A DNA stretch of 64,000 nt from assembly GCF_003480315.1 (NCBI RefSeq), contig NZ_QUIV01000002.1, positions 62,324-126,323 on the forward strand. Direction: 5' to 3'. Positions 7,053-15,550 of the stretch are shown one piece after another; positions within the stretch are counted from its first letter, which is position 1; the number at the start of each line of letters is the position of its first letter. This DNA is from Clostridium sp. AM33-3 (GTDB lineage Bacteria; Bacillota; Clostridia; Lachnospirales; Lachnospiraceae). The position numbers and the translations under genes were made by a program. The notes under the pieces were generated by a model, which was not told where the DNA came from, did not search any database, and saw nothing but the letters and a program-made list of their open reading frames with translations.

Positions 7053-8096
7053 ATGGGGCTTTTGGCTTACAGCGGGATTACGACAAAGGTGCGGGCGATG
7101 GAGAGCCGCCTGCTGAAGCCGGAGCAGTTTCAGGAGCTGGCGGAGCAGGAAGATGTGCGGAGCGCGGCAGATTATCTGAAAGCGCAGCCGGCATACGCAG
7201 AAGTTTTTGAGGGTCTGGATGATACGAAGCTGCACCGCGGGTACATGGAACAGATCCTGACGCAGTCGGAATACCGTGATTTTACCAGGCTTTACCGTTT
7301 TTCCGGCGTGAAACAGAGACGGTTCCTGGATCTCTATTTTAAGCATTATGAAGTGGAAGTAATAAAAAAGCTCCTGCGGCATGTGCTGGGAGGCCGGGAA
7401 GGCCAGCCGGACTTGTCCATGTTCCAGGATTTTTTTGAGAAGCATTCCGATCTGAATTTGGAGCTGCTTTGCAGGGCAAAGAATTTTTCGGAGTTTACCG
7501 AAGCACTGGAGGGGACGGTATATGGAGAACTGCTGAAGCAGATGCAGGAGAACGGCCAGCCTGGCCTGTTTGACTGTGAGCTGAAGCTGGATCTGTTCTA
7601 TTTTCGGTCACTCTGGAAATTGCGGAGCAAGATTTTAAGCAAAGAAGAACGGAAAATCCTGGATGTCTGCTTTGGAAGCCGTCTGGATCTGCTGAATATC
7701 CAGTGGATCTGCCGGGCGCGAAACTTTTACCGGCTGTCTCCGGCTGAAATCTATGCACTGCTGATATCGGTTCATTACCGGCTGCGGGCGGACAAGGTGA
7801 GGCAGCTGGTGGAGGCAGAGGACGAAGCAAAGTTCTATGAGGTGTTAAAGGAAACACCATACGGCAGGCAGGAAGAGCTTCAGACGGGAAGAACGCCGGA
7901 CATCCAGCTTTTGTCGAATCAGATGTTAAACCGGATTTACGGAAAGACAGGACACCGCTATCCGCATTCTCCGGCGGTGCTGGATTCGTATCTGTACCGG
8001 AAAGAACTGGAGATGCGAAAGATCATCACGGCGCTGGAGGGAATCCGGTACGGACTTCCGGCGGCGGAGATTATGGGACTGCTGGCAAAGCAGTAA
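7053..8096 (+). CDS. atpC: V/A-type ATPase subunit C (central stalk cap, d-like)
   Basis: This 347-residue helical protein of the V-ATPase d/AC39 family forms the socket between the rotating central stalk and the membrane ring. The family pattern is visible in the N-terminal LLAYSGITTKVRAMESRLL. Repeated helical units follow, including YRDFTRLYRFSGVKQRRFLDLYFKHYEVEVIK and LLNIQWICRARNFYRLSPAEI, the latter matching the family's IQWIYRxKxYY region. AAAGGAG overlaps the upstream stop. It sits between the G/H-like and I subunits, as in other clostridial operons. Confidence 0.9.
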   Translation: MGLLAYSGITTKVRAMESRLLKPEQFQELAEQEDVRSAADYLKAQPAYAEVFEGLDDTKLHRGYMEQILTQSEYRDFTRLYRFSGVKQRRFLDLYFKHYEVEVIKKLLRHVLGGREGQPDLSMFQDFFEKHSDLNLELLCRAKNFSEFTEALEGTVYGELLKQMQENGQPGLFDCELKLDLFYFRSLWKLRSKILSKEERKILDVCFGSRLDLLNIQWICRARNFYRLSPAEIYALLISVHYRLRADKVRQLVEAEDEAKFYEVLKETPYGRQEELQTGRTPDIQLLSNQMLNRIYGKTGHRYPHSPAVLDSYLYRKELEMRKIITALEGIRYGLPAAEIMGLLAKQ

Positions 8097-8186
8097 GCAG
8101 GAGGTTTGTGCAGTGCGGGAGCATTGCAACCAAGGCAGAGGCTGCGCAGAGAAAGCGCGAACCTCTGCAGACAGGAGGAGTTACCC

Positions 8187-10184
8187 GTGATAGAGAAAAT
8201 GAAGTTTTTAAGTATCACAGGTCCGAAGGATGATATTGACCGGGTGGTGGACCAGTATCTCTCAAAGTATGAGATCCAGCTGGAAAACGCTCTGTCGGAG
8301 CTGAAAACGGTGGCAAATCTGCGACCGTATCTGGAAATCAATCCATATAAGGCGGAGCTGCAGACGGCAGCGGCACTGATGGAGGAGATCAAAGGAAACA
8401 AAGCAGTGGATGGCCATGGCAGGGATACGGGGACGGTAAGACGTGAACCTGGTCAGGTGATACAGGCGCAGGATTCCGGACTCACCGGACTTTCCGTGGA
8501 GAATGCTGTGAACACCGTCCACAGCCTGGATGAGCAGCTCCAATCTCTCCGGACCCAAAAGGAAGCGCTGGAAACGCAGGTGCAAGGCATTGAGGAATCC
8601 ATGGACCGGGTGATTCCTTTCACAGATCTGAACTATGACCTGAAGGATATCATGCATTTTAGGTATATCAAATTCCGGTTTGGCCGCATGACCCATGAAT
8701 ACTACAACAAGTTTATGGATTATGTGTATGATACCATTGATACGGTGGTTCATAAGTGTCAGGAGGATGCGGATTACGTCTGGCTGGTGTACTTTGTGCC
8801 GGAGCCGCTTAGCGACAAGATTGACGCAATCTACGCGTCCCTGCATTTTGAACGGTTTTTCCTTCCGGATGAATATGAAGGAACACCGGTGGAGGCCACC
8901 CATGAGCTGGAACACCAGCTTGCGGAGCTTTATGAAAAGATCCGGGATGTGGATGAAAAAATCGGCAGCGCGCTGGAGTCTCACGCAGAGGAATTGCGAG
9001 CGGCATACCGGAAGCTGGAGACCTACTCCGGAAACTTTGATGTGCGAAAGCTTGCGGCCTGCACAAAGGATAAGGATCACACCTTCTACATTCTCTGCGG
9101 CTGGATGAGTGAGACAGACGCAAAGGCCTTCCGTAAGGAGCTGGAGGAAGACCATGATACCTTCTGCTTTGTGGAGGAGGATCATGACAATATTATCAGC
9201 AGACCACCGACCAAGCTGAGGAATCCGGGGCTGTTCAGGCCCTTTGAAATGTTTATCCGCATGTATGGGCTTCCATCCTATGAGGAGATCGATCCGACCG
9301 TCATTCTGGGCCTGACATACTCGTTTTTGTTCGGCTTCATGTTTGGTGACGCGGGACAGGGCCTGTGTCTGATGCTTGGCGGCTACCTGCTATACCGGGC
9401 AAAGAAGATGAACCTGGCAGCCATTATTTCCTGCTGCGGCTTCTTTTCCACGATATTTGGCTTCCTCTTCGGCAGCGTATTCGGTTTTGAGAATATCATC
9501 AAGCCGCTGTGGCTGCGTCCGAAGACTGCCATGACAAATCTTCCTTTTGTAGGAAACCTGAATACGGTATTTATCGTGGCGATCGCCATGGGCATGGGAA
9601 TCGTTCTGATGACTATGGTGCTCAATGTCATCAACAGTCTGAGAAGCCATGACACGGAAAAAGCATTTTTTGATACCAACGGCATTGCAGGCATCGTATT
9701 TTACGGTGCGCTGGCTGTGACCATTATCTTGTATATGAGCGGTCATGTGCTTCCGGCCACCGCAGTTTTAGTGGTTATGTTTGTAATCCCGCTTCTGGTG
9801 ATCTTCTTTAAGGAGCCGCTTACGGCACTGGCTGAGAAGCATGCGAAGATCATGCCGGAGGAAAAGGGCATGTTCTTTGTGCAGGGTGTGTTTGAATTGT
9901 TTGAAGTATGCCTGAGCTATTTTTCCAACACGCTTTCCTTTGTCCGTGTGGGAGCTTTCGCAGTAAGCCACGCGGCCATGATGGAAGTGGTACTGATGCT
10001 GGCCGGTGCTGAGGCGGGAACGCCCAACTGGCTGGTAGTAGTGCTTGGCAACCTGTTTGTGTGCGGCATGGAAGGGCTGATCGTGGGTATTCAGGTACTC
10101 CGTCTGGAGTATTATGAGCTGTTCAGCCGTTTCTACCGGGGTACCGGACGGGAATTTAAGCCATATGGAAAGCAGAATGGATGA
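8187..10184 (+). CDS. atpI: V/A-type ATPase subunit I (membrane stator, a-like)
   Basis: This 665-residue protein starts with a long cytoplasmic arm of coiled-coil and alpha/beta segments (about 1-370). A membrane domain with roughly seven to eight helices follows, beginning at PTVILGLTYSFLFGFMFGDAGQG. Near the C-terminus, LSYFSNTLSFVRVGAFAVSHAAM holds the family arginine (VRVGAF) that faces the ring glutamate and completes the ion half-channels. The start is taken as GTG at 8187, since AGGAGGAG stands 6-7 nt upstream and MIEKMKFLSITG matches family N-termini. The in-frame extension to 8106 has no ribosome binding site. Confidence 0.93.
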   Translation: MIEKMKFLSITGPKDDIDRVVDQYLSKYEIQLENALSELKTVANLRPYLEINPYKAELQTAAALMEEIKGNKAVDGHGRDTGTVRREPGQVIQAQDSGLTGLSVENAVNTVHSLDEQLQSLRTQKEALETQVQGIEESMDRVIPFTDLNYDLKDIMHFRYIKFRFGRMTHEYYNKFMDYVYDTIDTVVHKCQEDADYVWLVYFVPEPLSDKIDAIYASLHFERFFLPDEYEGTPVEATHELEHQLAELYEKIRDVDEKIGSALESHAEELRAAYRKLETYSGNFDVRKLAACTKDKDHTFYILCGWMSETDAKAFRKELEEDHDTFCFVEEDHDNIISRPPTKLRNPGLFRPFEMFIRMYGLPSYEEIDPTVILGLTYSFLFGFMFGDAGQGLCLMLGGYLLYRAKKMNLAAIISCCGFFSTIFGFLFGSVFGFENIIKPLWLRPKTAMTNLPFVGNLNTVFIVAIAMGMGIVLMTMVLNVINSLRSHDTEKAFFDTNGIAGIVFYGALAVTIILYMSGHVLPATAVLVVMFVIPLLVIFFKEPLTALAEKHAKIMPEEKGMFFVQGVFELFEVCLSYFSNTLSFVRVGAFAVSHAAMMEVVLMLAGAEAGTPNWLVVVLGNLFVCGMEGLIVGIQVLRLEYYELFSRFYRGTGREFKPYGKQNG

Positions 10185-10229
10185 TAGACAGCAAAAGACA
10201 GATTTTAAAATAAAAAGGAGAATCCGATC

Positions 10230-10661
10230 ATGACAGTATTAGCAAAAATCACACTGGCAGCAGCCTTACTTTTAAGCATTGCAGTTCCGTTTGGCGCATT
10301 TGCGGCAGGCGAGAAGACAAAGGGACGTTATAAAACAGCCATTGGCGTAAACGTATTCCTGTTTATGGCAACCATCGGCGTGGCAGCAGGACTCATGTTT
10401 ACCGGTCATGCGTTTGCGGCAGAGGAGACCGCCAAGGCTGTGAACAGTGCGGCCGGATGGGGTTATCTGGCAGCAGCACTTTCCACCGGAATGAGCTGCC
10501 TGGGCGGCGGTATTGCCGTATCCGCAGCAGCATCCGCAGCGCTAGGAGCCATCAGTGAGGACGGCTCCATCCTTGGTAAATCCCTCATCTTCGTAGGTCT
10601 TGCCGAAGGTGTCTGCCTGTACGGACTGATCATTTCCTTTATGATCCTTGGTTCTCTGTAA
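10230..10661 (+). CDS. atpK: V/A-type ATPase subunit K (ring proteolipid, c-like)
   Basis: This 143-residue, very hydrophobic protein has four membrane segments. The first could double as a signal-like helix. The ion-binding carboxylate is Glu126 in GLAEGVCLYGLI in the last helix, and no matching Glu is seen in the first hairpin. So one ion site is expected per four-helix unit, as in many V-type rings. Whether it carries Na+ or H+ cannot be settled from sequence inspection. AAAAAGGAGAA precedes the ATG. Confidence 0.93.
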   Translation: MTVLAKITLAAALLLSIAVPFGAFAAGEKTKGRYKTAIGVNVFLFMATIGVAAGLMFTGHAFAAEETAKAVNSAAGWGYLAAALSTGMSCLGGGIAVSAAASAALGAISEDGSILGKSLIFVGLAEGVCLYGLIISFMILGSL

Positions 10662-10664
10662 ACG

Positions 10665-10973
10665 ATGAAGATGTATCTCATCAGTGACAACATCGACACC
10701 TGGACCGGCATGCGTCTGGCCGGTGTGGAAGGCGCGGTGGTGCACGGGAAAGAGGAACTGAAGGCGGAGCTTGATAAGGTTCTGGCCGACAAGACCATCG
10801 GAATCGTTCTGCTGACGGAAAAATTCGGGCGGGAGTTCCCGGAGCTGGTGAATGAGGTAAGGTTAAATCACCGGCAGCCGCTTTTTGTGGAGATTCCGGA
10901 TCGTCATGGAACCGGCCGCAAGCCGGACTTTATCACGGCCTATGTAAATGAAGCAATCGGATTGAAATTGTAA
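10665..10973 (+). CDS. atpF: V/A-type ATPase subunit F
   Basis: This 102-residue protein of the V-ATPase F family joins subunit D in the rotating central shaft. The Rossmann-like fold is suggested by YLISDNIDTWTGMRLAGVEG and by IGIVLLTEKFGREFPE, with PLFVEIPD near residue 75. It starts 3 nt after subunit K stops and is followed by subunit E. Confidence 0.92.
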   Translation: MKMYLISDNIDTWTGMRLAGVEGAVVHGKEELKAELDKVLADKTIGIVLLTEKFGREFPELVNEVRLNHRQPLFVEIPDRHGTGRKPDFITAYVNEAIGLKL

Positions 10974-10988
10974 AGGAAGGTGACCAAC

Positions 10989-11594
10989 TTGACCACCGAG
11001 GAAAAATTACAGCATTTTCTGGATACCTGCATGGAGGATGCCAGAGTCCGCAGCGGGCGGATGCTGGATGAATATATGACGGCACTGGAAAAGACATTTG
11101 AGGAACATAAGGCAGATACCCGGAGACGGGAGAAGCTGCAGCTTTCGCAGGAAACAGAGAAGATCGAGCGCGAGATCAACAAGCAGCTGGCAGTGGGCCA
11201 GATCGACATCCGCCGGACTCTGGGCAGAAAACAGGAAGAGTTAAAGGATAAGCTGTTTGTGGAGCTTCGCGATATGCTGGCAAATTACCTGGAAACTCAG
11301 GATTACCAGAAGCTTTTAGAGCGTCAGGTGCAGCATGCCGTTGAATTTGCCGGAACGGACCAGGTGATCATTTACCTGGATCCAGTGGATGAGGATAAAT
11401 GTAACCGTCTTGCCCTTCACAACGGGAATGCGGAGCTTCGCATCAGTGAATATTCGTTTACCGGGGGCACGCGCGCGGTGATTCCTGCGCGCCACATCCT
11501 TATTGATAATTCGTTCCAGACCAAGCTGGAGGAAGCCAGGGAGAAGTTCCACTTCGACCTGAGCCTGACAGAAGGAGGAAACGGCCATGTCTAA
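10989..11594 (+). CDS. atpE: V/A-type ATPase subunit E (peripheral stalk)
   Basis: This roughly 201-residue protein has a long charged N-terminal helix (residues 1-100) and a compact C-terminal domain (HILIDNSFQTKLEEAREKFHFDL), as in the E subunit of the peripheral stalk. TTG at 10989 is preferred as the start, because AAGGAAGG lies 8 nt upstream. The in-frame GTG at 10980 overlaps that same ribosome binding site. Its 3' end overlaps subunit A by 8 nt. Confidence 0.9.
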   Translation: MTTEEKLQHFLDTCMEDARVRSGRMLDEYMTALEKTFEEHKADTRRREKLQLSQETEKIEREINKQLAVGQIDIRRTLGRKQEELKDKLFVELRDMLANYLETQDYQKLLERQVQHAVEFAGTDQVIIYLDPVDEDKCNRLALHNGNAELRISEYSFTGGTRAVIPARHILIDNSFQTKLEEAREKFHFDLSLTEGGNGHV

Positions 11595-13353
11595 GACGGG
11601 GGTGATCCGTGGGATTAACGGCCCTATCGTCCATGTAAAAGGCGATCCGGGCTTTACCATGAATGAGATGGTCTATGTAGGCCATGATAATCTGGTGGGT
11701 GAGGTCATTGGCTTAAAGGCCGGGGACACCATCATCCAGGTATATGAGGAGACGGCCGGAATCCGGCCGGGCGAGCTTGTGACGGGAACCGGAGCACCGG
11801 TATCCGTTACCCTGGCCCCTGGCATTCTGACCAATATTTTTGATGGTATCGAGCGGCCGTTGAGCGAGATCGCAAAGACCGGCGGTGCCTACATCAGCCG
11901 CGGTGTGAATGTCAGTGCCCTGGATACGGAAAAGAAATGGCAGACCCACATGACCGTAAAGAAGGGTGACCGGGTTTACGGGGGCACTATCATTGCGGAG
12001 GTGCCGGAGACTCCGGCTATCCTGCATAAGGTGATGGTTCCGCCGGACAAGGAGGGGTATGTGCTGGATGTTGTGGAGGATGGCGAGTATACGATCAGCG
12101 ATCCGCTGGTAACGATCCAGCATCTGGATGGAAGTGAAGAAACACTGACCATGACCCAGAAATGGCCCATCCGTGTGGCAAGACCGACGGCAAAGCGCTT
12201 CCCGGCTACCAGGCCGTTAATAACCGGTCAGCGCATTCTGGATACACTGTTCCCGCTAGCCAAGGGCGGCACGGCGGCAATCCCGGGCGGTTTCGGTACC
12301 GGGAAGACCATGACTCAGCACCAGATCGCAAAATGGTCTGACGCGAACATCATCATTTATATCGGCTGCGGCGAGCGTGGAAACGAGATGACGCAGGTTC
12401 TGGAGGAGTTTTCCGAGCTGATCGATCCGAAAACAGGCAATCCGCTGATGGACCGCACCACGCTGATCGCCAATACCTCCAATATGCCGGTGGCAGCCCG
12501 TGAGGCGAGCCTGTATTCCGGTCTGACACTGGCGGAGTATTACCGGGACATGGGCTATCATGTTGCTATCATGGCGGATTCCACCTCCCGGTGGGCGGAG
12601 GCGCTGCGTGAGCTGTCCGGACGTCTGGAGGAGATGCCGGCGGAGGAAGGCTTCCCGGCTTATCTGGCCTCCAAGCTGTCGGCCTTTTATGAGCGGGCCG
12701 GCATGATGCAAAACTTAAACGGTACCGAGGGAAGTGTTACCATCATCGGCGCGGTATCGCCCCAGGGCGGCGACTTCTCTGAACCGGTGACACAGAATAC
12801 GAAGCGTTTTGTTCGCTGTTTCTGGGGACTGGATAAGAATCTGGCTTATGCGAGACATTTTCCGGCCATTTCCTGGCTGACAAGCTACTCGGAATATTTG
12901 AATGACCTGGGTTCCTGGTATACGGAAAATGTAGATAAAAAGTTCGTGGATTACCGAAACCAGATTGTTTATCTGTTGTCCCAGGAGAGCAGCCTGATGG
13001 AGATCGTCAAGCTGATCGGCGGTGATGTGCTGCCGGATGACCAGAAGTTGATTCTGGAGATTGCCAAGGTGATCCGTGTTGGATTTCTGCAGCAGAACGC
13101 GTTCCACAAGGATGATACCTGCGTTCCCATGGAGAAGCAGTTTAAGATGATGGAGATCATTCTGTATCTGTACCGCAAGTCCCGCTCTCTGATTTCCATG
13201 GGTATGCCGATGTCGGTGCTGAAGGTGGATCCGATTTTTGACCAGGTTATCGCCATCAAGTATGATGTGCCAAACGATAACCTGGCATTGCTGGACGAAT
13301 ATAAAACAAAGATTGATACGTTCTATGAGGGCGTCATTGAGCGGAACGCATAG
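11587..13353 (+). CDS. atpA: V/A-type ATPase catalytic subunit A
   Basis: This 588-residue subunit hydrolyses or makes ATP. It has an N-terminal beta barrel. A non-homologous bulge domain typical of A subunits occupies about residues 115-185. The Walker A motif GGFGTGKT lies near residues 234-241, GCGERGNE near 260, and a Walker B-like IMADSTSRWAEALRE near 325. The ribosome binding site GAAGGAGG lies inside the end of subunit E. Length and motifs are normal for the family. Confidence 0.96.
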   Translation: MSKTGVIRGINGPIVHVKGDPGFTMNEMVYVGHDNLVGEVIGLKAGDTIIQVYEETAGIRPGELVTGTGAPVSVTLAPGILTNIFDGIERPLSEIAKTGGAYISRGVNVSALDTEKKWQTHMTVKKGDRVYGGTIIAEVPETPAILHKVMVPPDKEGYVLDVVEDGEYTISDPLVTIQHLDGSEETLTMTQKWPIRVARPTAKRFPATRPLITGQRILDTLFPLAKGGTAAIPGGFGTGKTMTQHQIAKWSDANIIIYIGCGERGNEMTQVLEEFSELIDPKTGNPLMDRTTLIANTSNMPVAAREASLYSGLTLAEYYRDMGYHVAIMADSTSRWAEALRELSGRLEEMPAEEGFPAYLASKLSAFYERAGMMQNLNGTEGSVTIIGAVSPQGGDFSEPVTQNTKRFVRCFWGLDKNLAYARHFPAISWLTSYSEYLNDLGSWYTENVDKKFVDYRNQIVYLLSQESSLMEIVKLIGGDVLPDDQKLILEIAKVIRVGFLQQNAFHKDDTCVPMEKQFKMMEIILYLYRKSRSLISMGMPMSVLKVDPIFDQVIAIKYDVPNDNLALLDEYKTKIDTFYEGVIERNA

Positions 13354-13365
13354 GAGGGCTGTGAA

Positions 13366-14778
13366 ATGGCAATTGAATATTTGGGTTTAAGTGCGATCAA
13401 CGGCCCTATGGTGGTGTTGGAGGGCGTTTCCGGCGCAGCTTACGATGAGATCGTGGAAATGACCGTGGATGGAAATAAACGCAAGCTGGGCCGCATTATT
13501 GAGGTGTATGAGGACAAGGCTGTGATCCAGGTATTTGAGGGTACCGAGGGTATGGGCTTAAAAAATGTACACACCCGCCTGACGGGTCATCCGATGGAGC
13601 TTGGCGTGTCAACGGAGATGCTGGGCCGCACCATGAACGGAATCGGTGAGCCGATCGACGGACTGGGAGAGATTCTGCCGGAGAGGATGCTGGATGTAAA
13701 TGGCAAGCCCTTAAACCCGGTGACCCGTGAATATCCGCGAAATTATATCCGTACCGGAATTTCTGCCATTGACGGTCTGATGACCCTGATCAGGGGACAG
13801 AAGCTGCCGATCTTTTCCGGAAACGGACTTCCGCATGATCAGCTGGCGGCGCAGATCGTGCAGCAGGCATCTCTGGGGGATGACTCTGACGAGCAGTTTG
13901 CAATTGTCTTTGCTGCCATGGGCGTGAAGCACGATGTGGCAGAGTTTTTCCGCCGGACCTTTGAGGAAAGCGGCGTTTCCTCTCATGTGGCCATGTTCAT
14001 GAATCTGGCCAATGACCCGGTGGTGGAGCGTCTGATCACGCCGAAATGCGCGCTGACGCTGGCTGAGTATCTGGCCTTTGAGAAAAACATGCACATTCTG
14101 GTCATTTTAACGGATATGACATCCTTTGCGGAGGCTATGCGTGAGGTATCCTCTTCCAAGGGTGAGATCCCGTCCCGAAAGGGCTTCCCGGGATACCTGT
14201 ACAGTGAGCTGGCAGCGCTTTATGAGCGCGCAGGCATTGTAAGAGGTGTGAATGGCTCCGTAACCCAGATTCCGATCCTGACGATGCCGAACGATGATAT
14301 CACCCATCCGATCCCGGACCTGACCGGTTACATTACCGAGGGGCAGATTGTTCTGGACCGGGAGTTAAACGGCCAGTCAGTCTACCCGCCGATCAACGTA
14401 CTGCCGAGCCTGTCCCGTCTGATGAAGGACGGCATCGGTGAAGGCTACACCCGGGCTGATCATCAGGCAGTGGCAAACCAGCTGTTCTCCTGCTATGCAA
14501 AGGTGGGAGATGCAAGAGCGCTGGCATCGGTCATCGGTGAGGATGAGCTGTCACCGCTGGATAAAAAATATCTGGTATTTGGCCGGGAGTTTGAGCATCG
14601 TTTTGTGGGCCAGGATCCGCATGATAACCGGAACATCATTACCACGCTGGATATTGGCTGGCAGCTTCTGGGCCTGCTTCCGAAGGAGGAACTGGACCGG
14701 ATCGATACGAAGCTTCTTGCGCAGTACTATAAGGCAACAAAGCTGGATGAGAACGGGGAGCTGGTGGATGCAGAGTAA
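13366..14778 (+). CDS. atpB: V/A-type ATPase regulatory subunit B
   Basis: This 470-residue non-catalytic partner of subunit A forms the alternating hexamer. It has the ATPase fold but its P-loop region reads [13 protein letters not shown], lacking the GKT of a working Walker A, as expected for B subunits. Other family blocks are [27 protein letters not shown] (kept short here) and [24 protein letters not shown] stands before the ATG at 13366. It lies between subunits A and D. Confidence 0.96.
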   Translation: MAIEYLGLSAINGPMVVLEGVSGAAYDEIVEMTVDGNKRKLGRIIEVYEDKAVIQVFEGTEGMGLKNVHTRLTGHPMELGVSTEMLGRTMNGIGEPIDGLGEILPERMLDVNGKPLNPVTREYPRNYIRTGISAIDGLMTLIRGQKLPIFSGNGLPHDQLAAQIVQQASLGDDSDEQFAIVFAAMGVKHDVAEFFRRTFEESGVSSHVAMFMNLANDPVVERLITPKCALTLAEYLAFEKNMHILVILTDMTSFAEAMREVSSSKGEIPSRKGFPGYLYSELAALYERAGIVRGVNGSVTQIPILTMPNDDITHPIPDLTGYITEGQIVLDRELNGQSVYPPINVLPSLSRLMKDGIGEGYTRADHQAVANQLFSCYAKVGDARALASVIGEDELSPLDKKYLVFGREFEHRFVGQDPHDNRNIITTLDIGWQLLGLLPKEELDRIDTKLLAQYYKATKLDENGELVDAE

Positions 14779-14790
14779 GGAGGGATCCGT

Positions 14791-15408
14791 ATGAATCTGA
14801 ATACTTTCCCGACAAAGGGAAACCTTATTTTGGCGAAGAATTCCCTTGCGCTGGCCAGCCAGGGCTATGAGCTGATGGACAAGAAGCGGAACATCCTCCT
14901 GCGGGAGCTGATGGGGCTGATCGATCAGGCAAAGGACATCCAGGCAGAGATCGACACGACCTTTACTGAGGCCTATAAGGCTTTACAGAAAGCCAATATC
15001 GAGCTGGGAATCGGTTTTATCCAGGATATTGCCGGGACGATTCCGGTGGACGATACGATCCGCATCAAGACCCGCAGCATCATGGGAACGGAGATTCCGC
15101 TGGTGCAGCATGAGCCGGTGCCTCTGACACCGGGTTACGCTTTTCTTAGCACCAGTCCGGCGCTGGATGAGGCCCGGATGCATTTTGAAAAGGTGAAGGA
15201 GCTGACGGTAAAGCTTTCCATGGTGGAAAACTCGGCCTACCGTCTGGCCTCCAGCATCAGAAAGACCCAGAAGCGGGCCAATGCATTGAAGAACATTACC
15301 ATTCCGACATACCAGAATCTGGTAACAACGATCGGGAATGCGCTGGAGGAGAAGGACCGCGAGGAGTTTACGCGGCTGAAAGTAATCAAAAGGTCAAAAA
15401 CAGGTTAA
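14791..15408 (+). CDS. atpD: V/A-type ATPase subunit D (central shaft)
   Basis: This 205-residue, mainly helical protein has a long N-terminal coiled coil (LNTFPTKGNLILAKNSLALA). The C-terminal helix RLASSIRKTQKRANALKNITIP is the hallmark that inserts into the A3B3 head as the rotor axle. It is last in the nine-gene operon, with AAGGAGGG before the ATG. Confidence 0.95.
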   Translation: MNLNTFPTKGNLILAKNSLALASQGYELMDKKRNILLRELMGLIDQAKDIQAEIDTTFTEAYKALQKANIELGIGFIQDIAGTIPVDDTIRIKTRSIMGTEIPLVQHEPVPLTPGYAFLSTSPALDEARMHFEKVKELTVKLSMVENSAYRLASSIRKTQKRANALKNITIPTYQNLVTTIGNALEEKDREEFTRLKVIKRSKTG

Positions 15409-15411
15409 GGC

Positions 15412-15440
15412 TTCACAGAAATTGTGAACTGTGATAAAAT
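15412..15440 (+). promoter_or_regulatory. Promoter with inverted repeat for the NlpC/P60 lipoprotein gene
   Basis: TTCACA (15412-15417), 17 nt and TAAAAT (15435-15440) form a good promoter. TTCACA-gaaat-TGTGAA (15412-15428) is a perfect 6-bp inverted repeat across the -35 and spacer, a plausible operator. Confidence 0.5.
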
Positions 15441-15495
15441 ATAGCGAACGGCGAGGAAATTGAGTGGTGCCGGTCGCGAAAATAAGGTCAACAGG

Positions 15496-15520
15496 GGGGT
15501 TCGGAATGAGGAACCCCTTT
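15496..15520 (+). terminator. Stem-loop with short T-run after the V-ATPase operon
   Basis: GGGGTTC (15496-15502) pairs with GAACCCC (15511-15517), followed by TTT. It lies downstream of the promoter at 15412, so it could end read-through from the V-ATPase operon or attenuate the next gene. Confidence 0.4.
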
Positions 15521-15550
15521 GTCATTTACACAGGAAGTGAGGTCAGAATT

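Noticed and set aside
8262..9185. Long minus-strand frame inside V-ATPase subunit I
   Set aside because: Antisense shadow of a well-conserved gene, with composition typical of a reversed coding strand.
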